This document shows, piece after piece, positions 46,319 through 56,206 of a DNA stretch of 64,000 nt (the first letter of the stretch is position 1; each line of letters starts with the position of its first letter). The DNA is taken from NCBI RefSeq assembly GCF_001308015.1, contig NZ_LGYH01000001.1, positions 310,001 through 374,000 on the forward strand, written 5' to 3'. The notes beneath the pieces were generated by a model. That model was given only the letters and a program-made list of their open reading frames with translations, did no database searches and was not told the origin of the DNA. A program made the translations under genes and the position numbers. The DNA comes from Neisseria sp. 83E34. Lineage in GTDB: Bacteria > Pseudomonadota > Gammaproteobacteria > Burkholderiales > Neisseriaceae.

Positions 46319-46945
46319 TCAGCGTGTGCCGAAAATTTTATCGCCCGCATCGCCCAGTCCGGGGATGATATAGCCGTGTTCGTCAAGATGGCTGTCGAGT
46401 GCGGCGGTGTAAATGGTTACATCAGGGTGCGTTTCGTTTACCAGTTTCACGCCTTCGGGGGCGGCAACTAAAACCAGTGCTTTGATATTGCGGCAGCCTT
46501 TTTGTTTCAGCAGGTCAATGGTGGCAACCATAGAGCCGCCGGTGGCCAGCATGGGGTCGATAATCAACGCGGGGCGCGCTTCCATGCTGTCGACGAATTT
46601 TTCGAAATAGGAAACGGGTTTCAGCGTTTCTTCATCACGCTGCAGGCCGACCACGCTGATTTTTGCGGTGGGAATCAGGTCGAGTACGCCGTCAAGCATG
46701 CCTAAACCGGCACGTAGAATCGGCACGATGGTCAGCGTTTTGCCTTTGATGCGTTCGCCTTCGATTTCGCCGCACCAGCCGTCGATAATGTATTTTTCGG
46801 TGTCGAAATCCCGGCTGGCTTCGTAGGCCATCAGGCGTGCCAGCTCGGTGGTGAGGGTGCGGAACTTATAGGTGCTGCAATCGGCTTCGCGCATCAGGGT
46901 GAGTTTGTGTTTCACCAGTGGGTGGTTGATGATTGTAATATTCAT
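46319..46945 (-). CDS. upp: Uracil phosphoribosyltransferase
   Basis: Salvage enzyme of 208 aa making UMP from uracil and PRPP. The PRPP loop is [15 protein letters not shown], the uracil-binding end is [18 protein letters not shown], and [13 protein letters not shown] is conserved. Normal length and colinear with other Upp proteins. Confidence 0.96.
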   Translation of the reverse strand: MNITIINHPLVKHKLTLMREADCSTYKFRTLTTELARLMAYEASRDFDTEKYIIDGWCGEIEGERIKGKTLTIVPILRAGLGMLDGVLDLIPTAKISVVGLQRDEETLKPVSYFEKFVDSMEARPALIIDPMLATGGSMVATIDLLKQKGCRNIKALVLVAAPEGVKLVNETHPDVTIYTAALDSHLDEHGYIIPGLGDAGDKIFGTR

Positions 46946-47020
46946 GGTGTATCTCTCTTGGATTTGGCTTGGTTATTATAAAACTTTCTAATCTTCCTAA
47001 CCAATAATTTAATTTTTTTA

Positions 47021-47042
47021 AATTTCTGTATTGACAGAAATT
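47021..47042. promoter_or_regulatory. Operator of the GbsR/MarR-type regulator gene (site 1)
   Basis: AATTTCTGT-N4-ACAGAAATT: perfect 9-bp inverted arms. It overlaps the -35 hexamer of the promoter below, as expected of a repressor site. A near copy stands at 47703-47724. Confidence 0.7.
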
Positions 47043-47058
47043 AATGATTAGTTATAAT
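47031..47058 (+). promoter_or_regulatory. Consensus promoter for the regulator gene
   Basis: TTGACA (47031-47036), 16-bp spacer, TATAAT (47053-47058): both hexamers perfect. The expected start site, about 47065, coincides with the ATG at 47066, so the transcript is probably leaderless. Confidence 0.75.
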
Positions 47059-47065
47059 GTTGAGC

Positions 47066-47593
47066 ATGAAACTGAATCCGACCACTCAAAAATTTGTATT
47101 GCATTGGGGCGAAATGGGCACCCAATGGGGCGTAAACCGGAGCGTTGCGCAAATTCATGCCCTGCTGTTTATTATCGGGCGGCCGATGAACGCGGAAGAA
47201 ATTGCCGAAACTTTAAGCCTCGCGCGTTCGAATGTAAGCAATAGTATTAAAGAGCTGCAAAGCTTGAAGCTGGTTCAGATAACCCACCAGCTTGGCGACA
47301 GGCGCGATTATTTTACTACTTCCGATGATATTTGGACTTTGGTGCGTACAATTGTGGAAGAGCGCCAGCGCCGGGAAATCGAGCCGACACTGCATTTTTT
47401 AAACGAATTGATGGCCACGCCTGAATTTGCTCAGGAAAACGAGCAGGTTCAGAAACGCATCCGCGATACGCAGCAGTTTATGGAAGTGGCAACGAATTGG
47501 ACGCGTGAAATGCTGAAGCTTTCTACCGGTACGCTAACCCAGATTTTGAAGCTGGGTGCGAAAGTGCAGAAGTTTTTAAGCGGCGGCAAGTGA
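47066..47593 (+). CDS. GbsR/MarR-type transcriptional regulator
   Basis: A 175-aa winged-helix regulator of the GbsR-like branch of MarR. It begins MKLNPTTQKFVLHWGEMGTQ and continues WGVNRSVAQIHALLF, typical of this branch. The recognition helix is in AEEIAETLSLARSNVSNSIKEL (residues about 45-66), and the wing in HQLGDRRDYFTTSDD. The C-terminal helices probably dimerise. I choose ATG 47066 over ATG 47057 because the latter overlaps the TATAAT box. Its ligand is unknown. The following membrane-protein gene shares its operator. Confidence 0.85.
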   Translation: MKLNPTTQKFVLHWGEMGTQWGVNRSVAQIHALLFIIGRPMNAEEIAETLSLARSNVSNSIKELQSLKLVQITHQLGDRRDYFTTSDDIWTLVRTIVEERQRREIEPTLHFLNELMATPEFAQENEQVQKRIRDTQQFMEVATNWTREMLKLSTGTLTQILKLGAKVQKFLSGGK

Positions 47594-47667
47594 TGTGGGT
47601 AGTGCAAAAATGCCTGTCTGAAACCGCCATGCCGGCTGTTTGGTTTGAAAAGTAGTATTCCAATTAA

Positions 47668-47695
47668 TTAAAGCAGAGCATCTGCTTTAATTTTT
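47668..47695 (+). terminator. Terminator after the regulator gene
   Basis: Perfect 10-bp arms TTAAAGCAGA / TCTGCTTTAA, 3-base loop, then TTTTT. It is 75 bp past the stop, between the regulator and the gene it probably controls. Confidence 0.8.
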
Positions 47696-47702
47696 AAAGG
47701 TA

Positions 47703-47724
47703 AATTTCTATTTTAACAGAAATA
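47703..47724. promoter_or_regulatory. Operator upstream of the membrane-protein gene (site 2)
   Basis: AATTTCTAT-N4-ACAGAAATA differs from site 1 by one base in each arm. It lies 16 bp before the ATG at 47741, between a terminator and the ribosome site, where a bound repressor would block initiation. Confidence 0.6.
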
Positions 47725-47740
47725 ACGAAAGGAATGAAAA

Positions 47741-48169
47741 ATGAACTATCCTGTAAGCCATGTGATGAGTGTGATCGGTGTGCTAACAGCCTCTTCTTTA
47801 CTGGTGAGTCTTGCCTGTTGGGCTTTGTTGGGCAAACCGTTGCAAGGAGTGTTGAGATATTTGTGTGATGATCCGCGTGATGAAGTTAAAGACATAAGCG
47901 GCTCTTTCTGGAAACGGCTGTATATTTTGCTGATTATGATGGTACCTTTATTGATGGTGCTGCTGTTTGCGCCTGAGTTTGGGGAAAATATCGGTTTCAA
48001 CCTGCTGTATGCGATGCGCGCGGCATTTATGGGCGGTGTAATGGTATTGGTGGTGTTGGCATTTTTGGTGCGCCGTCAGATTCAGTTTATTCAGCGCAGC
48101 CGTGAGCAGGTGGCGCCGAAAGTTGAGGAGCCGAAGTTTGTGGTCAAACCGGCAGCCGAGGTGGAATAA
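47741..48169 (+). CDS. Inner-membrane protein under GbsR/MarR-type control
   Basis: A 142-aa protein with three hydrophobic segments, about residues 8-30, 64-82 and 89-110, and a charged C-terminal tail (QRSREQVAPKVEEPKFVV). The loop after segment 1 is acidic (CDDPRDEVKD). Family not recognised. GAAAGGAATG before the ATG is a good ribosome site. The shared operator with the upstream regulator suggests it is the regulator's main target, for example an efflux or envelope-stress component, though no motif proves that. Confidence 0.75.
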   Translation: MNYPVSHVMSVIGVLTASSLLVSLACWALLGKPLQGVLRYLCDDPRDEVKDISGSFWKRLYILLIMMVPLLMVLLFAPEFGENIGFNLLYAMRAAFMGGVMVLVVLAFLVRRQIQFIQRSREQVAPKVEEPKFVVKPAAEVE

Positions 48170-48177
48170 GAATGAGG

Positions 48178-48212
48178 CCATGCCTGTCTGAAAAGTGTTT
48201 AAGACAGGCATG
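48178..48212. terminator. DUS hairpin between convergent genes
   Basis: ccatgcctgtctgaaaa pairs with tttaagacaggcatgg (one mismatch) and runs into TTTT; it can serve both flanking genes. Confidence 0.65.
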
Positions 48213-48232
48213 GTTTTATTTGTGTTGGCGGA

Positions 48233-48562
48233 TTAAAAACCGCAAAGCAGTGAAAACGTGCTGACCGGCATCATTTCTTCAGCTTCGCCCAGCATGCGTT
48301 CGGGCGCGTAGTCTTTGCCCAAAAGCTGCTTGGGTTTGGCGCGCTCCGAGTTGGCAAAGCCGAGGGTGATGACATCGGAGTTTTCAGGCGGGTAAACAAC
48401 AGTGAAATGGGAAAAGCCCCGTTTCAGCGTTATTTCGGTAGCAGTCATGTCAAACGGGGCGCCGGTGTCTTTTGCATTGATGGAATAAAGCCGGGATTCT
48501 GCCGCGCAAGCTGTGGCGATGACGCAGGAACAGATAAGCGATAAGAAGAATTTATGTGTCAT
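48233..48562 (-). CDS. Small exported protein, unknown function
   Basis: A 109-aa protein with a signal peptide (MTHKFFLSLICSCVIATACAAES). Cleavage is probably after ACA by signal peptidase I; TACA is a poor lipobox. The mature chain is mostly beta (ITLKRGFSHFTVVYPP). Family not recognised. Start at 48562 is preferred because the frame upstream lacks a signal and a ribosome site. Confidence 0.65.
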   Translation of the reverse strand: MTHKFFLSLICSCVIATACAAESRLYSINAKDTGAPFDMTATEITLKRGFSHFTVVYPPENSDVITLGFANSERAKPKQLLGKDYAPERMLGEAEEMMPVSTFSLLCGF

Positions 48563-48657
48563 GATGGGGTTTGGGGAGTGAATGGTAAGCGGCATTGTAG
48601 AGTATCTGTTTTGTTGGATACAACCATGTTTCGCAGGCTGGTATGGTTTCGGATTGA

Positions 48658-48694
48658 ACCATGCCTGTTTGAAAGATTTTCAGACAGGCATGGT
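48658..48694. terminator. DUS hairpin upstream of mutY
   Basis: accatgcctgtttgaaa pairs with ttttcagacaggcatggt; the forward copy has one changed base. It is 64 bp before mutY, and a further DUS stands at 48744-48755. Confidence 0.55.
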
Positions 48695-48758
48695 GAAAAC
48701 TAGGTGCGTATTCTTGCTACAATACCGGCCTTGTATTATTTGAAATGCCTGTCTGAAA

Positions 48759-49841
48759 ATGGATGCTGCCGAGAAAACCTTAAACGCAATGCCCGAAGCG
48801 GCGCAAAGGCGCTTTGCCGATGCTTTGATAAATTGGCAGAAAAAGCATGGCCGCCATCATTTGCCCTGGCAAACGCAAGATCCTTACCGCGTATGGCTGT
48901 CTGAAATCATGCTTCAGCAAACACAGGTGGTAACCGTATTGGACTATTACCCGCGCTTTATTGCTGCATTTCCTGATGTGCACACGCTTGCTGAGGCGGA
49001 GCAAGATCAGGTGCTGGGGCTTTGGGCCGGGCTTGGTTATTACAGTCGCGCGCGCAATCTGCACAAAGCCGCCAAACAGGTGGTGGCAGAATTCGACGGC
49101 ACTTTTCCGGACTCACGGCAGCAATTGGAGCAGCTTTGCGGCGTGGGCAGAAGCACGGCGGCGGCGATTTCCGCGTTTGCTTTTCAGCAGCGGGAAACGA
49201 TTTTAGACGGCAATGTGAAGCGCGTGTTATGCCGCGTGTTTGCGCGCGAAGGCAATCCGGCCGACAAAAAATTCGAAAGCAGCCTGTGGGCGTTGGCAGA
49301 AAGCCTGTTGCCCCCCAATCCGGCCGACATGCCTGCCTATACGCAAGGGCTGATGGATTTGGGCGCAACCGTATGCAAACGCAGCAAGCCCTTGTGCGGC
49401 GAATGCCCGATGGAAGCGTTTTGCCAAGCCAAAGCGGAAAACCGCGTGCACGAGCTGCCGCTGAGAAAAGCGGCGGTTGCAGTGAAAGCACAGCCGCTTT
49501 ATTGGCTGGTGTTGCATGATGCGGATAGCAGAATATTGCTGCAAAAGCGGCCGCAAAGCGGCATTTGGGCGGGGCTTTATTGCGTGCCGTGTTTTGAAAG
49601 TCTGCAAGCGCTTTATGACTTTGCCGCCGAACTCGGTTTGCAGCCCGAAAGCCTGAGCGAACAAGCCGCGTTTACCCACAGGCTTACCCACCGTTTGCTT
49701 GAGATTATGCCGTTTGAAGCCCAATGCCTGTCTGAAAACGTTTCAGACAGGCATTGGGTGGGCATGGAAAACCTGCAACAATACGGCTTGCCCAAACCTT
49801 TGCACAGTTATTTAAACCGCGCTCAAAAAACTTTGTTTTAA
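48759..49841 (+). CDS. mutY: A/G-specific adenine glycosylase
   Basis: DNA repair glycosylase of 360 aa that removes adenine opposite 8-oxoguanine. The catalytic Glu is in VWLSEIMLQQTQV, the helix-hairpin-helix region is GVGRSTAAAISAF, and the cluster Cys are spaced C-x6-C-x2-C-x5-C (CKRSKPLCGECPMEAFC). A C-terminal NUDIX-like domain recognises 8-oxoG. A full inverted DUS pair (49720-49758) is encoded inside this domain as QCLSENVSDRHW. The start is ATG 48759 directly after a DUS; ATG 48789 is possible. hpnC follows after 23 bp. Confidence 0.94.
   Translation: MDAAEKTLNAMPEAAQRRFADALINWQKKHGRHHLPWQTQDPYRVWLSEIMLQQTQVVTVLDYYPRFIAAFPDVHTLAEAEQDQVLGLWAGLGYYSRARNLHKAAKQVVAEFDGTFPDSRQQLEQLCGVGRSTAAAISAFAFQQRETILDGNVKRVLCRVFAREGNPADKKFESSLWALAESLLPPNPADMPAYTQGLMDLGATVCKRSKPLCGECPMEAFCQAKAENRVHELPLRKAAVAVKAQPLYWLVLHDADSRILLQKRPQSGIWAGLYCVPCFESLQALYDFAAELGLQPESLSEQAAFTHRLTHRLLEIMPFEAQCLSENVSDRHWVGMENLQQYGLPKPLHSYLNRAQKTLF
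49720..49758 (+). repeat. Paired DUS hairpin inside mutY
   Basis: Perfect 18-bp arms cccaatgcctgtctgaaa / tttcagacaggcattggg with a 3-base loop, entirely inside the reading frame about 80 bp before its end. Confidence 0.9.
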
Positions 49842-49864
49842 ACATTCTGAATTAAAAAGAAACC

Positions 49865-50680
49865 ATGTCAGTCAACCACTACGAAAATTTCCCCGTCGGC
49901 TCGGTTATGCTGCCGCGCCGTTTGCGTAAGCCCGTTCACGCTATTTACGCTTTCGCCCGCACTGCGGACGATATTGCTGATGAAGGTGCTGCCCCAAATG
50001 AAACACGCTTGCAGCAACTAGCCGGGCTTAAACAGGAATTGGATGTCATTGCCGCCGGAAAAACGCCGGAAAACCCAATGGTTCAACGCTTGCAGAAACA
50101 GGCAATCGAACCTTTCAACCTGCCTTTGCAGCCTTTTTACGATTTGCTTTCGGCATTTGCGCAAGACGTAGAAAAAAAACGCTACCAAAATTTTGCCGAG
50201 CTGGTGGATTATTGCCGCCGTTCCGCCAATCCGGTCGGCAGGCTGATGCTGCACCTTTACGGCGAAACCGACAGCCGCAGCATTGCCCAAAGCGACGGTA
50301 TCTGCACAGCTTTGCAACTGATTAATTTTTGGCAGGATGTGGCAGTGGATTGGAAAAAAGGGCGCGTGTATATACCGCAGGATGATTTGGAAAAATTCAG
50401 CGTTAGCGAGGCGCAGATTGCCGCAAACAAGGTTGATTTTGCATTTCAGAGGTTGATGGCCTACCAGTGTGAACGTACACACAAAATGTTGAAGGCCGGT
50501 TCGCCTTTGGGCAAAACTCTCAAAGGCAGAATAGGTTTTGAATTGAGGATGATTATTCTGGGCGGTCAGCAGATTTTGCATAAATTAGACGAAAACCGTT
50601 ACGACGTATTCAATAGGCGCCCGGTTTTGGGCTGGAAAGATTGGTGGATCATGTTTAAAAGGGCAGCGCAGAAGAAATAA
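49865..50680 (+). CDS. hpnC: Squalene synthase-family protein HpnC
   Basis: A 271-aa squalene/phytoene synthase-family enzyme; HpnC converts presqualene diphosphate to hydroxysqualene between HpnD and HpnE. The first Asp-rich motif is RTADDIADE (residues about 36-44), the second NFWQDVAVDWKKGRVY (about 154-169). It begins MSVNHYENFPVGSVMLP, a typical HpnC start. It directly follows mutY rather than hpnDE, which are 25 kb away. Confidence 0.92.
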   Translation: MSVNHYENFPVGSVMLPRRLRKPVHAIYAFARTADDIADEGAAPNETRLQQLAGLKQELDVIAAGKTPENPMVQRLQKQAIEPFNLPLQPFYDLLSAFAQDVEKKRYQNFAELVDYCRRSANPVGRLMLHLYGETDSRSIAQSDGICTALQLINFWQDVAVDWKKGRVYIPQDDLEKFSVSEAQIAANKVDFAFQRLMAYQCERTHKMLKAGSPLGKTLKGRIGFELRMIILGGQQILHKLDENRYDVFNRRPVLGWKDWWIMFKRAAQKK

Positions 50681-50727
50681 AGCGTTTATTTTTTACACAA
50701 AAAATGATTCATTTTTCATGAAAATAG

Positions 50728-50777
50728 CAATGCCTGTCTGAAAATAACCACGTTTATTTTCAGACAGGCATTGTTTT
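50728..50777 (+). terminator. Paired DUS terminator after hpnC
   Basis: caatgcctgtctgaaaata pairs with tattttcagacaggcattg around a short loop and is followed by TTTT. Confidence 0.75.
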
Positions 50778-50908
50778 AAGCCCTTATTAATAAAATTCAT
50801 TTAATTAGTGAGCAATTAGCTAGAGTTTTGATATAGAATCTCCCGCCTAGCAGGAAGAAACTAATAAAAAAATATAACATTGTCCACACACACATAGGAA
50901 AACAACTC

Positions 50909-51208
50909 ATGAAAGCCAAGCAAGAATTGTCTGATAGTGCTGTTTTGACCATTATTATTGTTTTAATTTTAGGTACATTGGGATACTTTATCTACGGACA
51001 GTGGAAACTGATTCGTGATATGCAGTATTCTGCTGACGGTGTTTCCGCTGAACAAGTGGCGATCAAGATGGCTAAAGAGCGTCAAGATTTGAGAGCCGTA
51101 TCCGAAGGGCAGAAAAAATTGGAAGATTTGGATAAAGAGCGGGAAGCTGCCAGTGCCGTTAAAATCGGAAAGTTTGAAGCCGCTGCTGCCGGCCTTAAAA
51201 TAAAATAA
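50909..51208 (+). CDS. Small membrane-anchored coiled-coil protein
   Basis: A 99-aa protein: a membrane helix at about residues 11-30 (VLTIIIVLILGTLGYFIYG), then a charged helical region of about 55 residues (MAKERQDLRAVSEGQKKLEDLDKE) that looks like a coiled coil. Family not recognised. AGGAAAAC precedes the ATG. It stands alone upstream of a DUS hairpin. Confidence 0.65.
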   Translation: MKAKQELSDSAVLTIIIVLILGTLGYFIYGQWKLIRDMQYSADGVSAEQVAIKMAKERQDLRAVSEGQKKLEDLDKEREAASAVKIGKFEAAAAGLKIK

Positions 51209-51248
51209 AGCCGGCCGTCCATTCTTCCCCGATATAATGATTGTCTGG

Positions 51249-51290
51249 ATACTTAAGCCTGTCTGAATATTTTCAGACAGGCTTAAGTAT
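51249..51290. terminator. Extended DUS hairpin
   Basis: atacttaagcctgtctgaa pairs with ttcagacaggcttaagtat; the DUS lacks its first two bases but the stem is extended by seven. It lies between the coiled-coil gene and the small leftward gene, whose stop is inside one arm. Confidence 0.7.
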
Positions 51291-51455
51291 ATGAATTTGA
51301 AGCTTTCGCTTTGTATCGGCCCGCCTTCTTGTAATGTTTGTGTTGTCTGTTGTTAGCTGGTTGTTATGAACATTATTTTCACAACCATAGTAAAAAAACG
51401 TATTGGTTTTGCCGTCGGATGCAGTAAACATATAAACGTTGCGGGTGTTTATCAT
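51273..51455 (-). CDS. Possible small protein (60 aa)
   Basis: Leftward frame MINTRNVYMFTASDGKT... ending LKPV. It is supported by a good ribosome site (AAAGGAAAAC) before the ATG and a hairpin at its end; the stop is formed by the DUS arm (CCTGTCTGA). It has no signal or membrane segment, with a basic tail. It is divergent from argS. No family was recognised, and it may be the remnant of a longer gene. The stretch 51209-51519 holds nothing else. Confidence 0.45.
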   Translation of the reverse strand: MINTRNVYMFTASDGKTNTFFYYGCENNVHNNQLTTDNTNITRRRADTKRKLQIHILKPV

Positions 51456-51471
51456 GGCTGTTTTCCTTTAG

Positions 51472-53238
<1,767 letters not shown>

Positions 53239-53298
53239 TGCGTGGAGATCAAAAGCATTTTTTGGAAGATGCAGCATAGTTTATTGAGTGCATTGAAT

Positions 53299-53332
53299 AA
53301 ATGCCTGTCTGAAAAGCTTCAGACAGGCATTT
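53299..53332. terminator. Paired DUS between argS and the Yip1-like gene
   Basis: aaatgcctgtctgaa pairs with ttcagacaggcattt between convergent genes, 6 bp before the leftward stop. Confidence 0.75.
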
Positions 53333-53337
53333 GCCTT

Positions 53338-53910
53338 TTAAGGAGCAAGTTGGCTGGCTTTGAATATCTGCTGACTGCGCTCCATCAGCTCTGCTTGATC
53401 AAATAAGCCGAGGCCGACAAACAAACTGAGGAGGATAAATAAAACAATAATCATGATGACCGAATAAGAAAGATAGCCGAGCAGAATTTTCAGGCCGTTT
53501 GATTTGCTTAGGCTCATTAAACCTGCAGCTTGAGCCCAAAAACACCAAATCTGCCAGAATACGGCTACGCCTGATAAATCCGGGTAGTAGAGCACAACAA
53601 TAGCAGGTGCCAACAAGGCTTCGGTAGCCAAGATAAACCCGAAATAAGAGGTTTTTTCGGAATGGTTGTTCGGACGCAAAATGGTCTGCATCACCAAACT
53701 GAGTAGCAACCATTTGACGACAACAAGAATCAGAGAGAACGCAATTGCAGCAGCGTCGCGACCGAAGAACGGGGCGAAAGCCGCTGCATTTTGCAAACCG
53801 AGCAGCAGCAAAACACCAATAATCGCCGAAGGAGCGTAACGGTAAGCTTCGGCGGGCTTGTAGCGAAGTAATAAAGCATCGCGTGCATCGGTAATCAGTT
53901 TGAGCAGCAT
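53338..53910 (-). CDS. Yip1-like multipass membrane protein
   Basis: A 190-aa inner-membrane protein with about five hydrophobic segments (for example IGVLLLLGLQNAAAF, AIAFSLILVVVKWLLL, VIMIIVLFILLSLFVGLGLF). Layout resembles the bacterial Yip1 domain family, function unknown. I prefer ATG 53910 (MLLKLITDARDALLLRY) because the longer frame adds an unrelated hydrophobic stretch. Confidence 0.65.
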   Translation of the reverse strand: MLLKLITDARDALLLRYKPAEAYRYAPSAIIGVLLLLGLQNAAAFAPFFGRDAAAIAFSLILVVVKWLLLSLVMQTILRPNNHSEKTSYFGFILATEALLAPAIVVLYYPDLSGVAVFWQIWCFWAQAAGLMSLSKSNGLKILLGYLSYSVIMIIVLFILLSLFVGLGLFDQAELMERSQQIFKASQLAP

Positions 53911-54030
53911 GGTTTCTGGTGTTTTGTCCGAAAGATAAAATAAGGAGGCGTAGTATAACAAAAGAATGAACAAGAGCTTTGCAAAACTGTTATCTGTGGG
54001 AAATTTCTGCGCTAATTACTGCTCGTCCGC

Positions 54031-54160
54031 CTATTTGGCATTGCGGGTTAGGTAAAAGAACAAGCCGAAGATGTTGCCAATAGTGGCAATGTATTTGCAA
54101 TAGTAAGTTTCTGTGGCGTTTCTGCTGCCGGAGAAGGGTTTTATGCAGTGAAAAATGCCG
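54031..54160 (-). pseudogene. Possible gene remnant
   Basis: Between the two leftward membrane-protein genes, one frame reads KPFSGSRNATETYYCKYIAT and then IGNIFGLFFYLTRNAK-stop. This looks like the end of a real membrane protein, but no ATG, GTG or TTG opens it and an in-frame stop lies upstream. It could be a decayed C-terminus. It rests only on residue composition. Confidence 0.25.
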
Positions 54161-54172
54161 CTTTAACGGACT

Positions 54173-54874
54173 TTAACTGCGATTGCTGAAAAAAGACATA
54201 CATACGGCAGCTGCTGTGGTGGAGAGCAGCGTGTATTGCAGCGGCTTTTCCAATAGCGAGTTGGTAATGTTGGCATAGTAATAGAAAGGAACAAGTGCGG
54301 CCAGCAGCAAACCCAGGCGGCGGGCGTAATCTATTCCGGGGTTAATGCCGGTGCGGACATCATCCCACCAGTCGCCGACACGGGCGACGCTACTGAGGGC
54401 AAGCGTGAAGCAAATGCTCATGTAGATGCCCACAGGCTTGGTTTCAGGCGTAGCTTGGCGGGAGAAAAACCAAGTTAACAACAGAGTGATTAATGCGGCT
54501 GTGCTGGCGGTGTTTTGCAGCAAACGGCCGAGTGGTATGGTACCTGCGTGAATATTGAGCGAAGATTTCAAACGCCAGAACAGAGGGGAGTATGTAAGCA
54601 GAATTGCGGCTTGACGGCGCTTTTCTTCAGGGCAGTGGTCAAGAAAAAAGTTAAGCAAAGAGCGCTGTCCGAGTCGGTATTCTGCCCGCACGGTTTCATC
54701 TTGGAAAAGAGTGATGCCGTTTTTATCCAGCAGATAATAGGCACCGGAAGATGATGTATCTTCCGGCTTATTGTCCGCACAATAAACCGCCATCACGCCG
54801 AAAGGCGCTTTTAATTTGCGGGAAAGCATCACGTTGAGGGAGCGAATGGTTTGCAGAATGTGTTCCGGTGCCAT
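54173..54874 (-). CDS. Hypothetical membrane protein downstream of folD
   Basis: A 233-aa protein. The N-terminal 120 residues are soluble (ILQTIRSLNVMLSRKLKAPFG), then four hydrophobic segments lie at roughly residues 128-147, 156-175, 192-208 and 214-230. ATG 54874 falls 32 bp after the folD stop, and the longer frame would overlap folD. Family not recognised; it could be cotranscribed with folD. Confidence 0.6.
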   Translation of the reverse strand: MAPEHILQTIRSLNVMLSRKLKAPFGVMAVYCADNKPEDTSSSGAYYLLDKNGITLFQDETVRAEYRLGQRSLLNFFLDHCPEEKRRQAAILLTYSPLFWRLKSSLNIHAGTIPLGRLLQNTASTAALITLLLTWFFSRQATPETKPVGIYMSICFTLALSSVARVGDWWDDVRTGINPGIDYARRLGLLLAALVPFYYYANITNSLLEKPLQYTLLSTTAAAVCMSFFSNRS

Positions 54875-54905
54875 AGTGCGGACATATTTTAGAATTGTTG
54901 TGAAA

Positions 54906-55769
54906 TTATTGTGCCGATTTATCGTGCAACTCGGCGGCGTAAAGTGTATTTTCCAGCAGTGTTGCAATAGTCATAGGGCCGACACCGCCAGGTACGGGAG
55001 TAATCATAGAAGCGCGTTCTTTGGCTTTTTCAAATTCCACATCGCCGCACAAACGCCCGTCGCTTTGGCGGTTGATGCCTACATCAATTACCACGGCCCC
55101 GGGCTTAATCCATTCACCTTTAATAAAATTCGGTTTGCCTACGCCTGCCACAACAATATCGGCAGCGGCCACTTCTTCAGCCAGATTTTTTGTGGCACTG
55201 TGGCAAACCGTTACCGTAGCGCGTGCAAGCAATAACTCTAAAGCTTGCGGGCGGCCAACGATATTGGATGCTCCCACTACAACGGCTTTTTTGCCTACAA
55301 CATCAATTCCGTAAGCATCTAACAACGTCATCACGCCTTTGGGCGTACAAGGACGCATCAGCGGCATTTTCACTACGAGGCGGCCAACATTATAAGGATG
55401 GAAACCGTCAACGTCTTTATGCGGCAAAATCCGTTCTAAAACCGCCTGGCTGTTGATTTGAGCGGGAAGCGGAAGCTGCACCAAAATGCCGTCAACTTTC
55501 GGGTTTTCGTTCAAGTCATCCACCAATTTTAGAAGAGCTTCTTCTGTGGTGTCTTCCGGCAACTCGTAAGAGAGTGATTCAAAGCCTACTTTTTCACAAG
55601 CCAGTTTTTTGTTGCGTACATATACGGTACTGGCCGGATCGTTACCAACCAAAACCACCGCCAAACAAGGAGCCCGCAAGCCTTGCGCTTTACGCTCTGA
55701 AACTTTTTGCTCTACAAGGGATAAACGTTGTTGTGAAATTTTTTTGCCGTCGATGATTTGTGCTGTCAT
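54906..55769 (-). CDS. folD: Bifunctional methylenetetrahydrofolate dehydrogenase/cyclohydrolase
   Basis: One-carbon enzyme of 287 aa interconverting methylene-, methenyl- and formyl-tetrahydrofolate. The catalytic region is [14 protein letters not shown] (Tyr and Lys), the folate site [11 protein letters not shown], the NADP site [15 protein letters not shown], and the end is [18 protein letters not shown]. Family length is about 285. Confidence 0.96.
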   Translation of the reverse strand: MTAQIIDGKKISQQRLSLVEQKVSERKAQGLRAPCLAVVLVGNDPASTVYVRNKKLACEKVGFESLSYELPEDTTEEALLKLVDDLNENPKVDGILVQLPLPAQINSQAVLERILPHKDVDGFHPYNVGRLVVKMPLMRPCTPKGVMTLLDAYGIDVVGKKAVVVGASNIVGRPQALELLLARATVTVCHSATKNLAEEVAAADIVVAGVGKPNFIKGEWIKPGAVVIDVGINRQSDGRLCGDVEFEKAKERASMITPVPGGVGPMTIATLLENTLYAAELHDKSAQ

Positions 55770-55940
55770 GGTGAAAGAAAGCCTTTATTTGATAAGGATA
55801 GGATAATTGAACGGCGTTATTGTCGCATTTTTTGCAAAAATTTGCATCTCTTGTTTAACTTTAATGAATGCCTGTCTGAAAAGATTTTTTTAAAAAAACA
55901 AAATGATGTGATTTTGGATACAAGTTTTCACAAAAAAAAC

Positions 55941-55969
55941 TTGTTAAAGGCCGGATGCTCGGGTATAGT
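55941..55969 (+). promoter_or_regulatory. Promoter of the tRNA cluster
   Basis: TTGTTA, 17-bp spacer, TATAGT; it ends 13 bp before the first tRNA. The upstream A/T tracts may act as an UP element. Confidence 0.65.
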
Positions 55970-55982
55970 TGCATCTTCTCGT

Positions 55983-56060
55983 CGGGGCGTAGCGCAGTCT
56001 GGTTAGCGCACCTGTTTTGGGAACAGGGGGTCGTGAGTTCGAATCCCACCGCCCCGACCA
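55983..56060 (+). tRNA. tRNA-Pro (anticodon TGG)
   Basis: Acceptor CGGGGCG pairs with CGCCCCG, discriminator A and encoded CCA. The anticodon loop TTTGGGA gives TGG, and the T-arm is GTGAGTTCGAATCCCAC. It is first of three tRNAs. Confidence 0.93.
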
Positions 56061-56107
56061 GAAAAGCAAACCTAATTAAGGTTTATGCACGATAGGATTA
56101 AGGTAGA

Positions 56108-56184
56108 GCGCCCGTAGCTCAACCGGATAGAGCACCGGCCTTCTAAGCCGGGGGTTACAGGTTCGATTCCTGTCGGGCGTGCCA
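56108..56184 (+). tRNA. tRNA-Arg (anticodon TCT)
   Basis: Acceptor GCGCCCG pairs with CGGGCGT (one G-U), discriminator G and encoded CCA. The anticodon stem CCGGC / GCCGG encloses CTTCTAA, giving TCT. T-loop TTCGATT is present. Confidence 0.93.
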
Positions 56185-56206
56185 AAAATGCACCAGTTTA
56201 AATTGT

